From contig NZ_JAMLIW010000001.1 of NCBI RefSeq assembly GCF_023953935.1, positions 496,001 through 560,000 of the forward strand: DNA of 64,000 bases, given 5' to 3'. The notes under the pieces are model-generated. The model did not search any database, was not told the DNA's origin, and was given only the letters and a program-made list of their open reading frames with translations. The position numbers and the translations under genes are program-made. The stretch is from Thermomonas sp. GTDB lineage: Bacteria; Pseudomonadota; Gammaproteobacteria; Xanthomonadales; Xanthomonadaceae. Each line of letters starts with the position of its first letter. Within the stretch, counting starts at the first letter, position 1. Of this stretch, positions 1-8,791 are shown in pieces.

Positions 1-25
1 AGCCACGGCCCGGATCGGCGGCGCC

Positions 26-1471
26 TCACGCCGACGGCGCGTCGCTGCGGTAGTGCGCGCCAAGGCTTCCCCGCCGCGCCAACGCCGCCGCCACCAGCAC
101 CTTGGCCACCCCGCCCTGCCAGCCGGCCGCGGCCAGCGTTTCGACATCCGCCAGCGCCGCCTGCAGCGTGACCCCATCGCGCAGTGGCCCCATCGCGCTG
201 GCCATCAGCGCGCGCAGGCCGACCAGCGCCTGTGCGTCCAATGCCGGCGGGCGCAGCCGTTCGATGCCATCCGCACCGGCGGGAGCCTCGCCCGCGGCCT
301 GATCGCGCAGCCGCAGCCCCAGCCGACGCCCGAACACCAGCCCCTCCAGCAGCGAATTGCTGGCCAGCCGGTTGGCGCCGTGGACGCCGTTGCAGGCCAC
401 CTCGCCGACCGCATGCAGCCCCGGCAGCGAGGTCCGGCAATCGGCGTCTGTCGCAATGCCGCCCATATGGAAATGCGCGGCGGGAACCACCGGGATCGGC
501 TGCACGCGCGGGTCGATACCGTGGTCGAGGCAGGCGCGCAGCACGGTCGGGAATTTTTCCGCAAACGCGCTGCCCACCACGCGGGCGTCCAGCACCGCGC
601 CGCCGCGCTGGCAGGCTTGCCACACCTGGCGCGCGACGATGTCGCGCGGGGCCAGGTCGCCCAGCGGATGCACGCCTTCCATCAGCCGCCGCCCCTTGCT
701 GTCGTGCAGGTGCGCGCCGGCACCGCGCAGGGCTTCGGTCACCAGCGGCAGGCTGTGCAGCCCCGGCAACATCAGTGCGGTTGGGTGGAATTGCACGAAT
801 TCCAGGTCACGCAATTTCGCGCCAACGGCCAAAGCCAGCGCCAGCCCGCTGCCGTCGGCATCGGGCGGATTGCTGGTCTGGGCGAACAAGGCGCCGATGC
901 CGCCGGTGGCCAGCACCACCGCACGGCCCCGCGCCTGCTCACGGCTGCCGTCGGCATTGCTGAAGGCGACGCCGCACGCGCGGTCGTCGCCCAGCAACAG
1001 ACCATCGACCTCGACCCCGGCGCGGCGGGTGATGTGCCCGGACGCGCGCGCCGCGGCGACCAGCGCTTCCATCACCTTGGCGCCGGTGGCGTCGCCGCCG
1101 GCGTGGACGATGCGCGGGCGGTCGTGGCCGCCTTCACGCCCGAGCGCGAGGCTGCCGTCGGCAGCACAGTCGAACGCCACCCCGAGCTCCTGCAGCCAGT
1201 GCACGGCATCCACCGCGCTGCGGGTGAGCAGATCGACGATGGCCGGATCGTTGTGGTGGCTGCCGGCCTCACAGGTGTCGCGGGCATGGTCGGCCGGGGT
1301 GTCGCCGGGACCGATCGCTGCCGCGATGCCGCCCTGCGCGAGCAGGCTGGCGGCACCGCGCGCACCCGGCGCGCGCGTGAGCAACAGCACCGGCGCCGGC
1401 GCGGCGGCCAGCGCGGTGGCAATGCCGGCGATCCCGCCGCCGACGATGATGATCGGTTCGGCGGTACTCAC
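26..1471 (-). CDS. nadB: L-aspartate oxidase
   Basis: FAD enzyme that oxidises L-aspartate to iminoaspartate, the first step of quinolinate and NAD synthesis; cytosolic. The 481-residue protein opens with a dinucleotide-binding fold (IIIVGGGIAG, residues 7-16), followed by an ASLLAQGGIAA segment and the QFHPTAL and GANRLASNSLLEGLVFG blocks typical of the succinate dehydrogenase/NadB flavoprotein family. The pairing with nadA favours NadB over SdhA. The length is slightly short for the family (about 530), with a trimmed C-terminus. The start is GTG, and GTGA overlaps the nadA stop by four bases, so the two genes are translationally coupled. nadC is not in view and may lie beyond the left edge. 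Confidence 0.95.
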   Translation of the reverse strand: MSTAEPIIIVGGGIAGIATALAAAPAPVLLLTRAPGARGAASLLAQGGIAAAIGPGDTPADHARDTCEAGSHHNDPAIVDLLTRSAVDAVHWLQELGVAFDCAADGSLALGREGGHDRPRIVHAGGDATGAKVMEALVAAARASGHITRRAGVEVDGLLLGDDRACGVAFSNADGSREQARGRAVVLATGGIGALFAQTSNPPDADGSGLALALAVGAKLRDLEFVQFHPTALMLPGLHSLPLVTEALRGAGAHLHDSKGRRLMEGVHPLGDLAPRDIVARQVWQACQRGGAVLDARVVGSAFAEKFPTVLRACLDHGIDPRVQPIPVVPAAHFHMGGIATDADCRTSLPGLHAVGEVACNGVHGANRLASNSLLEGLVFGRRLGLRLRDQAAGEAPAGADGIERLRPPALDAQALVGLRALMASAMGPLRDGVTLQAALADVETLAAAGWQGGVAKVLVAAALARRGSLGAHYRSDAPSA

Positions 1472-2496
1472 ACCCGGTCGCGACGCCCGACCGCCAGCAT
1501 CCGGTCCAGCGACCGGCGCGCGCCGACGATGTCCTCCGGCGCCACCACCACTTCATTGCTCAGATCGCTGAGCACGGCATGGATCTTGGGCAGGGTAATC
1601 CTCTTCATGTACGGGCACAGGTTGCAGGGCTTGATGAACTCGACCTGCGGGAAATCGTTGCGCAGGTTGTCGGCCATCGAGCACTCGGTGATCATCGCCA
1701 CCCGCTCGGGCTTTTCCTTCGCCAGCCACTTGCCCATCGCGCTGGTGGAGCCGACGAAATCGGCTTCCGCCAGCACCTCCGGCGGGCACTCCGGATGGGC
1801 CACGATCTTGGCCTTGAACTGCTCGCGGGTGTGGCGCGCCTCCATCGCGGTGAACTTCTCGTGCACCTCGCAGGCGCCCTGCCACAGCACCAGCTCGATG
1901 TCGGTCTGCTGCGCCACCCACGCGCCGAGGTAGCGGTCCGGCAGGAAGATCACCTTGTCCACGCCGAACTCGGCGGCCACCGATTCGACCACCTGCACCG
2001 CATTGGCCGAGGTGCAGCACGAATCCGACACCGCCTTCACCGCCGCCGAGGTGTTGACGTAGACCACCACCGGGATGCCCGGATGCCTGGCGCGCAGCGC
2101 CAGCACGTCGGCGGCAGTGATCGACGCCGCCAGCGAGCAGCCGGCCTCCATGTCGGGGATCAGCACGGTCTTGTCCGGCGCCAGCACCTTGACGCTTTCG
2201 GCCATGAAGTGCACGCCGCACATCACCACCACATCGCTGTCGCAGGTCGCGGCCTGCTGCGCCAGCGCCAGCGAATCGCCGGTGATGTCGGCCACGCCGT
2301 AGAAGATCTCCGGCGACTGGTAGTTGTGCGCCATGATCAGCGCGCCGCGCTCCTTCTTCAGCCGGTTGATCGCATCGATCCACGGCAGGTGCAGCGGCAC
2401 CTCCATGCACGGGATCAGGCGTTCGAGCTGGGCGACCAGCGGCGCGTAGCGCACTTCCAGATCGGGGCTCCAGGCGGGGGTGGCGAGTGCGTTCAT
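1468..2496 (-). CDS. nadA: Quinolinate synthase A
   Basis: Condenses iminoaspartate with dihydroxyacetone phosphate to quinolinate using an oxygen-labile 4Fe-4S cluster. The 342-residue protein shows the family blocks MAHNYQSPEIFYGVADITGDSLALAQ, with MCGVHFMAES holding one cluster cysteine, CSMADNLRNDFP in the middle, and PCNLCPYMKRITL near the C-terminus. I chose the ATG at 2496, preceded by AAGGA; the reading frame extends upstream only to a TTG. It is the first gene of the nadA-nadB unit. It lies immediately after a 333-base gap that separates it from the NnrS-like gene, which reads the same way, so the nad genes probably have their own promoter. Confidence 0.95.
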   Translation of the reverse strand: MNALATPAWSPDLEVRYAPLVAQLERLIPCMEVPLHLPWIDAINRLKKERGALIMAHNYQSPEIFYGVADITGDSLALAQQAATCDSDVVVMCGVHFMAESVKVLAPDKTVLIPDMEAGCSLAASITAADVLALRARHPGIPVVVYVNTSAAVKAVSDSCCTSANAVQVVESVAAEFGVDKVIFLPDRYLGAWVAQQTDIELVLWQGACEVHEKFTAMEARHTREQFKAKIVAHPECPPEVLAEADFVGSTSAMGKWLAKEKPERVAMITECSMADNLRNDFPQVEFIKPCNLCPYMKRITLPKIHAVLSDLSNEVVVAPEDIVGARRSLDRMLAVGRRDRV

Positions 2497-2829
2497 CTTG
2501 TCCTTCAAGGCAGGGCGGTGGCCGCCGGCACGCGGCGGCGGAAAACGATCGCGCAGCGATCAGGGGGATAGTTCCGTGGCCACGGGCGGCGCAGTGCGCG
2601 CAACGCGAGCAGGCGCACGCCGGACGCGGGGTTCGCGGCAGGTCCGGACGGTGGTCTTGGGCGCAATCGGATGCATGGGGGCGTTCATGACGAGAGGATC
2701 ATGCCGGCAACGGCCGGCGCGAGGCATTGACGTGCGTCATTCTACGGGGCTTGCTTCCGCGCTGTCCGGCAACCAACGCAATCGCGCATGAATCGGCATC
2801 CATCCTCATCGGCATGGTGCGCCCGGACT
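2497..2829. other. Intergenic region, no gene recognised
   Basis: This 333-base stretch separates nadA from the upstream NnrS-like gene. The open frames crossing it have arginine/alanine-rich shadow composition and no plausible ribosome site. The one motif I see is TTGAC-N4-GTCAT at 2727-2740, an imperfect FNR/CRP-like dyad upstream of nadA. No terminator with a T-run was found. Confidence 0.5.
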
Positions 2830-4077
2830 TCAGCGCCTAGCCACGCGCTCGGCGACGAAGCGACGCCCCCGCCGCCGGGCGCCGCCCAACGCCACGAAGG
2901 CCGCCGCGTGTGCCAGCAGCAGCGCCGCACCGGCGACAACCGCGGTGCCTGTCTGCCAAACGGCCAGCGCCAGCAGCACGCCGGCCAGCAGTTGCAGCGC
3001 CAGCACCACGGCCTTGTCGCGCGCCGGCACCAGCAGCTGCACACCCGGCACGTGCACGCCCCGGCCGCATTCGCGCTGGAGTTCGATCCAGCCAAGGAAA
3101 GCGATGATTTCCAGCATCATGCCGGTGACCAGCAGCGGCAGGCCGATTCCGATACTCAGCGTGCCCACCAGCAGCGCGTTGCCGCCTGCCAGCAGCACGC
3201 TGCCGGCGATGGCGAGAGCGATGAATCCCGTACTCCAGAAATACGTCAGCGGCGCTCGCCGCAGGTGGCGCGCGCCCAGCTGCAGCCACAGGCCGCCAAC
3301 TGCGAACGCCAGCACCGGCAGCGCCAACGCAACCCGCATTCCGATCGGAACGACACCGCGCGCCGCGCAGGTCAACAGCGCCGCAAGCAGCGCGTAAAGC
3401 ACGACTTGCCAGCCCCCCTGCGCCCGCGCCGGCGCGGGCACGGAGCCTTGGAACATCGGACCCACCACGCGCGCCACCGCGGCCAGCAGGCCCAGCACCC
3501 AACCCAGCAATCCCCAGCCTGCGTGGGCATCGGTCATGGCCAACTGCGGCAACCGCAGCCAACCGCTCCAACCCAGCGCCAGCAGCAGGCCCAGCGCGGC
3601 CGTCACCAGCGCCGCCAGCACGGCCAGCCCCATGCCCAGGCGCAGGAACCCTTCGCCTTGCGCCTGCCGCAGGCCCGGCAAAACCAAGGTCGCCAGCAGC
3701 AGGAACGCGGCAAGCAACAGGCCTCCACCCCACGCTACACCCAGCCATTGCGGCCAGCAGAACCCGACCATCAGCAACACGACGCCCGCGTTCAACAGCA
3801 GATGCAAGAGCCGCGCGCCGGTCGCCCCCCCGCGCACCTGCACGCCCACCGCCACCGGCAGAAACTGCAGCAGGGCGCCGAACATTGCATTGCCAAGGAA
3901 GCCCAGGGTCAGCGCATGCACCAGCGCCAGCGTCGCGCCGCTCCAGCGCGAAGTCAGCGCCGCCTCGCCATCGACGGCCAGCAGCCCGCCCGCGACCACG
4001 CCCCAAAGTGCCGCCGATCGCAGGAACAGGCGCGGGACCGCCGGCGTCGGCGCTTGCGCCATCCGCAGTTTGGTCAT
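2830..4077 (-). CDS. NnrS-like / haem-copper-oxidase-like polytopic membrane protein
   Basis: A 415-residue protein made almost entirely of hydrophobic helices, about twelve, with little soluble loop. The segment LVHALTLGFLGNAMFGALLQFLPVAVGV and the later DAHAGWGLLGWVLGL block, each with a histidine at a helix start, resemble NnrS and the cbb3 subunit I-like membrane proteins that accompany nitrogen-oxide stress genes. NnrS is a haem-copper membrane protein linked to nitric oxide tolerance. Whether this protein binds haem is inference. Its ATG overlaps the stop of the DUF2249 gene by four bases (ATGA), and fnr lies just upstream on the same strand, so an fnr-DUF2249-nnrS operon responding to low oxygen or nitric oxide is likely. 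Confidence 0.7.
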   Translation of the reverse strand: MTKLRMAQAPTPAVPRLFLRSAALWGVVAGGLLAVDGEAALTSRWSGATLALVHALTLGFLGNAMFGALLQFLPVAVGVQVRGGATGARLLHLLLNAGVVLLMVGFCWPQWLGVAWGGGLLLAAFLLLATLVLPGLRQAQGEGFLRLGMGLAVLAALVTAALGLLLALGWSGWLRLPQLAMTDAHAGWGLLGWVLGLLAAVARVVGPMFQGSVPAPARAQGGWQVVLYALLAALLTCAARGVVPIGMRVALALPVLAFAVGGLWLQLGARHLRRAPLTYFWSTGFIALAIAGSVLLAGGNALLVGTLSIGIGLPLLVTGMMLEIIAFLGWIELQRECGRGVHVPGVQLLVPARDKAVVLALQLLAGVLLALAVWQTGTAVVAGAALLLAHAAAFVALGGARRRGRRFVAERVARR

Positions 4078-4322
4078 CCCGACTCCGGCCGTTCAACGTG
4101 AATCCGGGTGCCGCCGTCGGCGCAGTCGCTCACCTGCCAGCGCAAGCCGCGGGCGTCGAGCTCCGCCAGCAGCGGCCGCGGCAGCAGCGGCGTCAGCAGC
4201 GTCAGTCCCTGCCCCGGCGACAACGTGTCCACCGCGTCCAACGCCCGCAGCAGCGGCTCAGGCGCGGGCAGGCCGCGCAGGTCAAGCTCCACCGGGGGCG
4301 GGGTTGCGTCGTCTGCGGTCAT
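4074..4322 (-). CDS. DUF2249 (TusA-like fold) small protein
   Basis: An 82-residue cytosolic protein. The ELDLRGLPAPEPLLRAL segment aligns with the N-terminal motif of the TusA/SirA sulfur carriers (RGLxCPEP), but the reactive cysteine is replaced by alanine (RGLPAPEP), as expected for DUF2249 rather than a working sulfur carrier. DUF2249 proteins recur next to NnrS, hemerythrin and nitrogen-oxide genes; their biochemical role is not settled. The gene sits 43 bases after fnr and overlaps the NnrS-like gene by four bases. One cysteine remains (SDCADGG, near residue 68), outside the TusA site. Confidence 0.75.
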   Translation of the reverse strand: MTADDATPPPVELDLRGLPAPEPLLRALDAVDTLSPGQGLTLLTPLLPRPLLAELDARGLRWQVSDCADGGTRIHVERPESG

Positions 4323-4365
4323 GCCGCCTCATCCGTCTGTCTTCCACGACACCGCGAAGCCACGT

Positions 4366-5136
4366 TCAGGCATTGCTGCGCTTGCGCGGCTCCGGGCTCT
4401 GGCCGCCGTTGCCGCCGTTGGCCGCCGCGAACAAGGCCTCTTCATCCAGGATCCGCACCCGACGCCCGTGCACTTCGATGATGCCGTCCTCGTGCAGGCG
4501 GCTGAAGCCGCGGCTCACGGTTTCCAGCACCAGCCCGAGATAGCGGGCAATCTCGTCGCGGCTCATCGGCAGGTGGAAGTCGTTGGCCGGCCTGCCTATC
4601 CGCCGATAACGTTCGGACAGGCCGTGCACGAACAAGGCGATGCGCTCGCTGGCCTGGCGGCGCGCCAGGACCTCGACATGGTCGTGGTCGTGGTTGGCAC
4701 TCTGGCCAATGACGCGCAGCAGCTGGGTTTGCAGGCTGGGCAGCTTGGCGGCAATGGAGGCCAGCCGATCGAACGGCAATTCGCACACCCGTGAATCGAC
4801 CAGCGCAATCGCCTCGCAGCGATGCTGGCCCGTTCCCACCGCATCCAGACCGAACAGCTCGCCCTGGAGGTGGAAGCCGAGGATGTGCTCTTCGCCGGAC
4901 GCGTTGACCACCGTGGTCTTGAAGCTGCCTTCGCTGGCCACGTATACCGCGCGCAGCGGGTCGCCGGCACGAAACAGCGACTCGCCCTTGGCCAGCGGGC
5001 GCCGCCGCCGCGCCACCATGTCCAGCCGCCCGATGTCCTCGCCATCCATGCCTGCGGGCAGGCACAGCTGCTGGATCGAGCATTCCGAGCAACTGCGCCG
5101 CAGGCGGGCAAGGCTCAACGAAACCGGTTCATTCAT
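4366..5136 (-). CDS. fnr: FNR-type oxygen-sensing transcription regulator
   Basis: CRP/FNR-family dimeric regulator of about 256 residues. Three cysteines form [10 protein letters not shown] near the N-terminus (residues 16, 19, 25) and a fourth sits in DSRVCELPF (residue 118). This matches the four 4Fe-4S ligands of E. coli FNR, so oxygen sensing through an iron-sulfur cluster is well supported. The helix-turn-helix carries LETVSR, the FNR-type recognition pattern (ExxSR) for TTGAT half-sites. The ATG at 5136 is preferred over an in-frame TTG nine bases upstream. The gene diverges from ccoNOQP, which FNR homologues commonly activate, but I could not find a clean TTGAT-N4-ATCAA box in the shared promoter region. 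Confidence 0.92.
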   Translation of the reverse strand: MNEPVSLSLARLRRSCSECSIQQLCLPAGMDGEDIGRLDMVARRRRPLAKGESLFRAGDPLRAVYVASEGSFKTTVVNASGEEHILGFHLQGELFGLDAVGTGQHRCEAIALVDSRVCELPFDRLASIAAKLPSLQTQLLRVIGQSANHDHDHVEVLARRQASERIALFVHGLSERYRRIGRPANDFHLPMSRDEIARYLGLVLETVSRGFSRLHEDGIIEVHGRRVRILDEEALFAAANGGNGGQSPEPRKRSNA

Positions 5137-5311
5137 CGTCTGCAAACTCAGGCGAATCTTTCGTACAATTATGCCTCAAACGCGCCTGCTTTCGCCTGAT
5201 CCGGGCTTCGGCTCTGCATCGGGCCGCCTGATCCCGCGCCACACAACCATGCCCGCGCTTGCCGCATCCTGGCGGCACGGGCCGAATGTATTGCGATTTC
5301 CGGAGACCCGC

Positions 5312-6751
5312 ATGCAAGCCAATGCCGGCATTTACAACGACAAGGTCGTGCACCAGTTCGCGGTTGCCACCGTGTTCTGGGGCATCGTCGGCATGCTGGT
5401 CGGGGTGTTCTGCGCCGCCCAGCTGTACTGGCCCGCGCTCAACTTCGACACCCCCTGGCTGACCTACAGCCGGCTGCGCCCGCTGCACACCAACGGCATG
5501 ATCTTCGCCTTCGGCGGCTCGGTGCTGTTCGCCACCTCGCTGTATGTGGTGCAGCGCACCTGCCATGTGCGGCTGATTTCCGACAAGCTCGCCGGCTTCG
5601 TGTTCTGGGGCTGGCAGGCGGCGATGGTCGGCGCGGTCATCACCCTGCCGCTGGGCATCACCCAGAGCAAGGAATACGCCGAGCTCGAATGGCCGCTGGA
5701 CATCCTGATCGCCATCGTCTGGGTGGTCTACGGCTGGCTGTTCTTCCGCACCATCGCGGCGCGCAAGGTCAAGCACATCTATGTGGCCAACTGGTTCTTC
5801 GGCGCCTACATCATCGGCGTCGGCCTGCTCCACATCGTCAACAACCTGGTGATGCCGGCCGGGTTGTGGAAGTCGTATCCGGTCTACAGCGGCGCGGTCG
5901 ACGCGCTGGCACAGTGGTGGTACGGCCACAACGCGGTGGCCTTCCTGCTCACCGTCGGCTACCTGTCGATGATGTACTACTTCGTGCCCAAGCAGGCGCA
6001 GCGGCCGATCTATTCCTACCGGCTGTCGATCGTCCACTTCTGGGCGCTGATTTCGATCTACATGTGGGCCGGCCCGCACCACCTCCACTACACCGCGCTG
6101 CCGGACTGGGCGCAGTCGGTGGGCATGGTGTTCTCGGTGATCCTGCTGGCGCCGAGCTGGGGCGGCGCGATGAACGGCATCCTCACGCTCTCGGGCGTCT
6201 GGCACAAATTGCGCACCGACCCGATCCTGAAGTTCCTGATCGTGGCAATCAGTTTTTACATGATCGCGACCTTCGAAGGCCCGCTGCTGTCGATCAAGAC
6301 GGTCAACTCGCTGTCGCACTACACCGACTGGACCGTGGGCCACGTCCACGCCGGCACCCTGGGCTGGGTGGCGATGATCTCGATCGGCTCGCTGTATTCG
6401 CTGTACCCGCGGCTGCTGAACCTGCAGGGCATGTATTCGACCAGGCTGATCGACACCCACTTCTGGCTGCACACGATCGGCGTGGTGTTCTACATCGTCT
6501 CGATGTGGATCGCCGGCATCACCCAGGGCCTGATGTGGCGCGCCACCAACCCCGACGGCACCTTGACCTACAGCTTCGTCGAATCGCTGGTGGCCACCTA
6601 TCCCTACTACCTCGGCCGGCTGCTCGGCGGGCTGATGATCCTCGCCGGCATGTGCCTGATGGGCTGGCACATGTGGAAGACCTGGCAGCAGTCCAAGGGC
6701 CTGGTCCAACACCCGGTCCTGGCCCCCGATGCCGCCGACGCGATCGCCTGA
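5312..6751 (+). CDS. ccoN: Cytochrome cbb3 oxidase subunit I
   Basis: Catalytic haem-copper subunit of the high-affinity cbb3 terminal oxidase, reducing oxygen to water and pumping protons in the inner membrane. The 479-residue protein has about twelve helices. [42 protein letters not shown] and [13 protein letters not shown] carry the histidines expected for the low-spin haem, CuB and high-spin haem. The open frame extends far upstream, but the ATG at 5312, preceded by CGGAG, gives the family-typical N-terminus ([16 protein letters not shown]). It starts the run ccoN-ccoO-ccoQ-ccoP with very short spacings, diverging from fnr. Confidence 0.97.
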   Translation: MQANAGIYNDKVVHQFAVATVFWGIVGMLVGVFCAAQLYWPALNFDTPWLTYSRLRPLHTNGMIFAFGGSVLFATSLYVVQRTCHVRLISDKLAGFVFWGWQAAMVGAVITLPLGITQSKEYAELEWPLDILIAIVWVVYGWLFFRTIAARKVKHIYVANWFFGAYIIGVGLLHIVNNLVMPAGLWKSYPVYSGAVDALAQWWYGHNAVAFLLTVGYLSMMYYFVPKQAQRPIYSYRLSIVHFWALISIYMWAGPHHLHYTALPDWAQSVGMVFSVILLAPSWGGAMNGILTLSGVWHKLRTDPILKFLIVAISFYMIATFEGPLLSIKTVNSLSHYTDWTVGHVHAGTLGWVAMISIGSLYSLYPRLLNLQGMYSTRLIDTHFWLHTIGVVFYIVSMWIAGITQGLMWRATNPDGTLTYSFVESLVATYPYYLGRLLGGLMILAGMCLMGWHMWKTWQQSKGLVQHPVLAPDAADAIA

Positions 6752-6761
6752 GGACGCCACC

Positions 6762-7376
6762 ATGGGACTTGCACACGAGAAGCTGGAAAAGAACATCGGC
6801 ATCCTGGCCCTGGCGACCGCCATTGCGGTGTCGCTGGGCGGGTTGGCCGAGATCATCCCCATGATGTTCCAGGCCGAGGCCATCCAGCCGCTGCCCGGGG
6901 TCAAGCCCTACCCGGCGCTGGAGCTGGCCGGGCGCGACGTCTACGTGCGCGAGGGCTGCTACAACTGCCACTCGCAGATGATCCGCACCCTGCGCTTCGA
7001 AACCGAGCGCTATGGCCATTATTCGATGGCCGGTGAATCGGTCTACGACCGCCCGTTCCAGTGGGGCAGCAAGCGCACCGGTCCGGACCTGGCCCGCGTG
7101 GGCGGCCGCTACTCCGACGACTGGCACCGCGTGCACATGATCAACCCGCGCGACGTGGTGCCCGAATCCAACATGCCCGGCTTCCCCTGGCTGGAGAAGA
7201 ACACCCTCGACGGTGCCACCGTGCAGGCCCACATGCGCGCCCTCAAGCGCCTCGGCGACCCGTACAGCGACGCCGAGATCGCCGCCGCGCCGGAAGCGGT
7301 CGCAGGCAAGACCGAACTCGACGCGCTGGTGGCCTACTTGCAGGGCCTCGGCAAGCACGCGCCGAAGGGGGGCTGA
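6762..7376 (+). CDS. ccoO: Cytochrome cbb3 oxidase subunit II (monohaem cytochrome c)
   Basis: Membrane-anchored monohaem cytochrome c that passes electrons from CcoP to CcoN. The 204-residue protein has one N-terminal helix (about residues 11-34) and a periplasmic domain with one haem site, CYNCH at 66-70, followed by [13 protein letters not shown], a block strongly conserved in CcoO. The axial methionine probably lies in [10 protein letters not shown]. The start at 6762 is preceded by TGAGGA overlapping the ccoN stop. Length is normal for the family. Confidence 0.97.
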   Translation: MGLAHEKLEKNIGILALATAIAVSLGGLAEIIPMMFQAEAIQPLPGVKPYPALELAGRDVYVREGCYNCHSQMIRTLRFETERYGHYSMAGESVYDRPFQWGSKRTGPDLARVGGRYSDDWHRVHMINPRDVVPESNMPGFPWLEKNTLDGATVQAHMRALKRLGDPYSDAEIAAAPEAVAGKTELDALVAYLQGLGKHAPKGG

Positions 7377-7379
7377 GCC

Positions 7380-7556
7380 ATGCTTTCCGGAATCCTGACC
7401 TCGGTGCTTCTGGTCCTGTTCGTCGGCCTGTGGGTCTGGGCCTGGCAGCCGCGCCTGCGCAAGGGCTTTGAAGAAACCGCGCGCCTGGCCGTGGACGACG
7501 ACGTCATTCCGCCGAGCGAAAAGATCACCGAGACCGAAGGGAGGACCGCCCCATGA
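7380..7556 (+). CDS. ccoQ: Cytochrome cbb3 oxidase small subunit CcoQ
   Basis: A 58-residue gene between ccoO and ccoP. It starts ATG three bases after the ccoO stop and ends in a TGA that overlaps the ccoP start (ATGA). The translation begins MLSGILTSVLLVLFVGLWVW, a single transmembrane helix, followed by a short charged tail (QPRLRKGFEETARLAVDDD). This is the expected layout of CcoQ, which stabilises the cbb3 complex and helps hold CcoP. Sequence conservation in this family is low, so the call rests on position, size and topology. Confidence 0.9.
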   Translation: MLSGILTSVLLVLFVGLWVWAWQPRLRKGFEETARLAVDDDVIPPSEKITETEGRTAP

Positions 7557-8491
7557 CCGCCCCCTGGAATTGGTACGTCATCGTTCTGATCCTGGTCAAC
7601 CTGCTGGGCATCACCTGGCTGCTGTGGTGGACGGCCAAGCGCCGCCCCGGTGATCCCAAGCCGGAAGACACCAGCCATTACTGGGACGGCGACATCACCG
7701 AGTTCAACAAGCCGATGCCGCGCTGGTGGATCAACGGCTTCTACATCGCGATCGCGTTCTCGTTCGGCTATCTGTTCTGGTACGGCGGCTGGGGCACCTA
7801 CCCCGGTCTGGGCCACTGGAGCTCGAAGGCCGAACACGACCAGGCCGCCGCGCTGGCCAACGCCCAGCTGGAGCGCACCTTTGCGCCCTACCAGGGCAAG
7901 GCGATCGACGTGCTGGCGCAGACACCGGCCGCGGTGGAACTGGGGCGCTCGCTGTTCGCCAACAACTGCGCCACCTGCCACGGCTCCTCGGCCAAGGGCG
8001 CGATCGGCTACCCGAACCTGACCGACGACATCTGGCACTGGGGTGGCAGCCCGGACCAGGTCCTCACCACCGTCCTGAAAGGCCGCGAAGGGGTGATGCC
8101 GGCCTGGGGCAAGGCACTTGCCGGCATGGGTGGTCCGGACGCGGTCGACTACGTGATCGCCTATGTGCGCCAGCTGGGCAACAAGGGCGTCGCGGCGCCG
8201 AACGACTTTGCCGCCGCGCGCGGCAAGGAACTGTTCGAAAGCGTTTGCGCCGCCTGCCACGGCAAGGATGGCAAGGGCAACCCGGCCCTGGGCGCGCCCG
8301 ACCTGACCGACGGCTACTGGCTCTACGGCGACAGCACCGAATCCCTGCGCAAAACGATCGCCAACGGTCGCCACGGCAGCATGCCGGCCTGGGGCGAAAC
8401 CCTGGGCGATACCCGCACCCGGCTGGTCGCAGCCTATGTCTGGTCGCTGTCGCATCGGGCCGGGGCCGGCACGCCACGGGCCGCACAATGA
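7553..8491 (+). CDS. ccoP: Cytochrome cbb3 oxidase subunit III (dihaem cytochrome c)
   Basis: Electron-entry subunit of the cbb3 oxidase. The 312-residue protein has two N-terminal helices (about 6-27 and 58-78) separated by the HYWDGDITEFNKPMPRWW segment that is diagnostic of CcoP. A periplasmic region follows with two cytochrome c domains, haem sites CATCH (139-143) and CAACH (232-236), and axial-methionine candidates in GVMPAWG and GSMPAWG. It overlaps ccoQ upstream and the next small gene downstream by four bases each, so the whole run is translationally coupled. Confidence 0.97.
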   Translation: MTAPWNWYVIVLILVNLLGITWLLWWTAKRRPGDPKPEDTSHYWDGDITEFNKPMPRWWINGFYIAIAFSFGYLFWYGGWGTYPGLGHWSSKAEHDQAAALANAQLERTFAPYQGKAIDVLAQTPAAVELGRSLFANNCATCHGSSAKGAIGYPNLTDDIWHWGGSPDQVLTTVLKGREGVMPAWGKALAGMGGPDAVDYVIAYVRQLGNKGVAAPNDFAAARGKELFESVCAACHGKDGKGNPALGAPDLTDGYWLYGDSTESLRKTIANGRHGSMPAWGETLGDTRTRLVAAYVWSLSHRAGAGTPRAAQ

Positions 8492-8784
8492 CCGATTTCA
8501 CGACGCCCGGGTTCGACCACCCGCCACGGCCAATGGCACAGCGGGTCGGTGCCGTCCTGTGGCCGAGTTTTTTCGCCGCCGGCGTGGCGACGATGGTGTT
8601 CTTCGCCTTCGTCGATCCGCTGGAACTGCGCGATCTGACCTTCCCGCACCTGGCGATCAGCCGCAGCTCCGGCTACACGATCGGTTTCTTCACCTTCTGG
8701 CTGGCGACGGCGTCGTCCAGCCTGTTCACCTGGATCCTGCTGCGACCCTCGAGCCGCTTCAACGGACCCAGAACCGGGCGGTAA
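8488..8784 (+). CDS. Small membrane protein between ccoP and ccoG, function unknown
   Basis: A 98-residue protein starting MTDFTTPGFDHPP, whose ATG overlaps the ccoP stop (ATGA). It has two predicted helices, about residues 25-43 and 61-85, with a short loop (DPLELRDLTFPHLAIS) between. It has no haem motif, cysteine pair or metal motif. Its place inside the oxidase operon, eight bases before ccoG, suggests a role in oxidase assembly or stability. I do not recognise a named family. Codon use and GC look like the neighbours. Confidence 0.8.
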   Translation: MTDFTTPGFDHPPRPMAQRVGAVLWPSFFAAGVATMVFFAFVDPLELRDLTFPHLAISRSSGYTIGFFTFWLATASSSLFTWILLRPSSRFNGPRTGR

Positions 8785-8791
8785 TCAGGTC

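Noticed and set aside
2480-2791. 103-residue plus-strand open frame upstream of nadA
   Set aside because: It overlaps the start of nadA on the other strand and has shadow-like composition.
5137-5311. FNR box in the fnr-ccoN region
   Set aside because: No TTGAT-N4-ATCAA match or near match with correct spacing was found; TACAAT at 5164 lacks a convincing -35.
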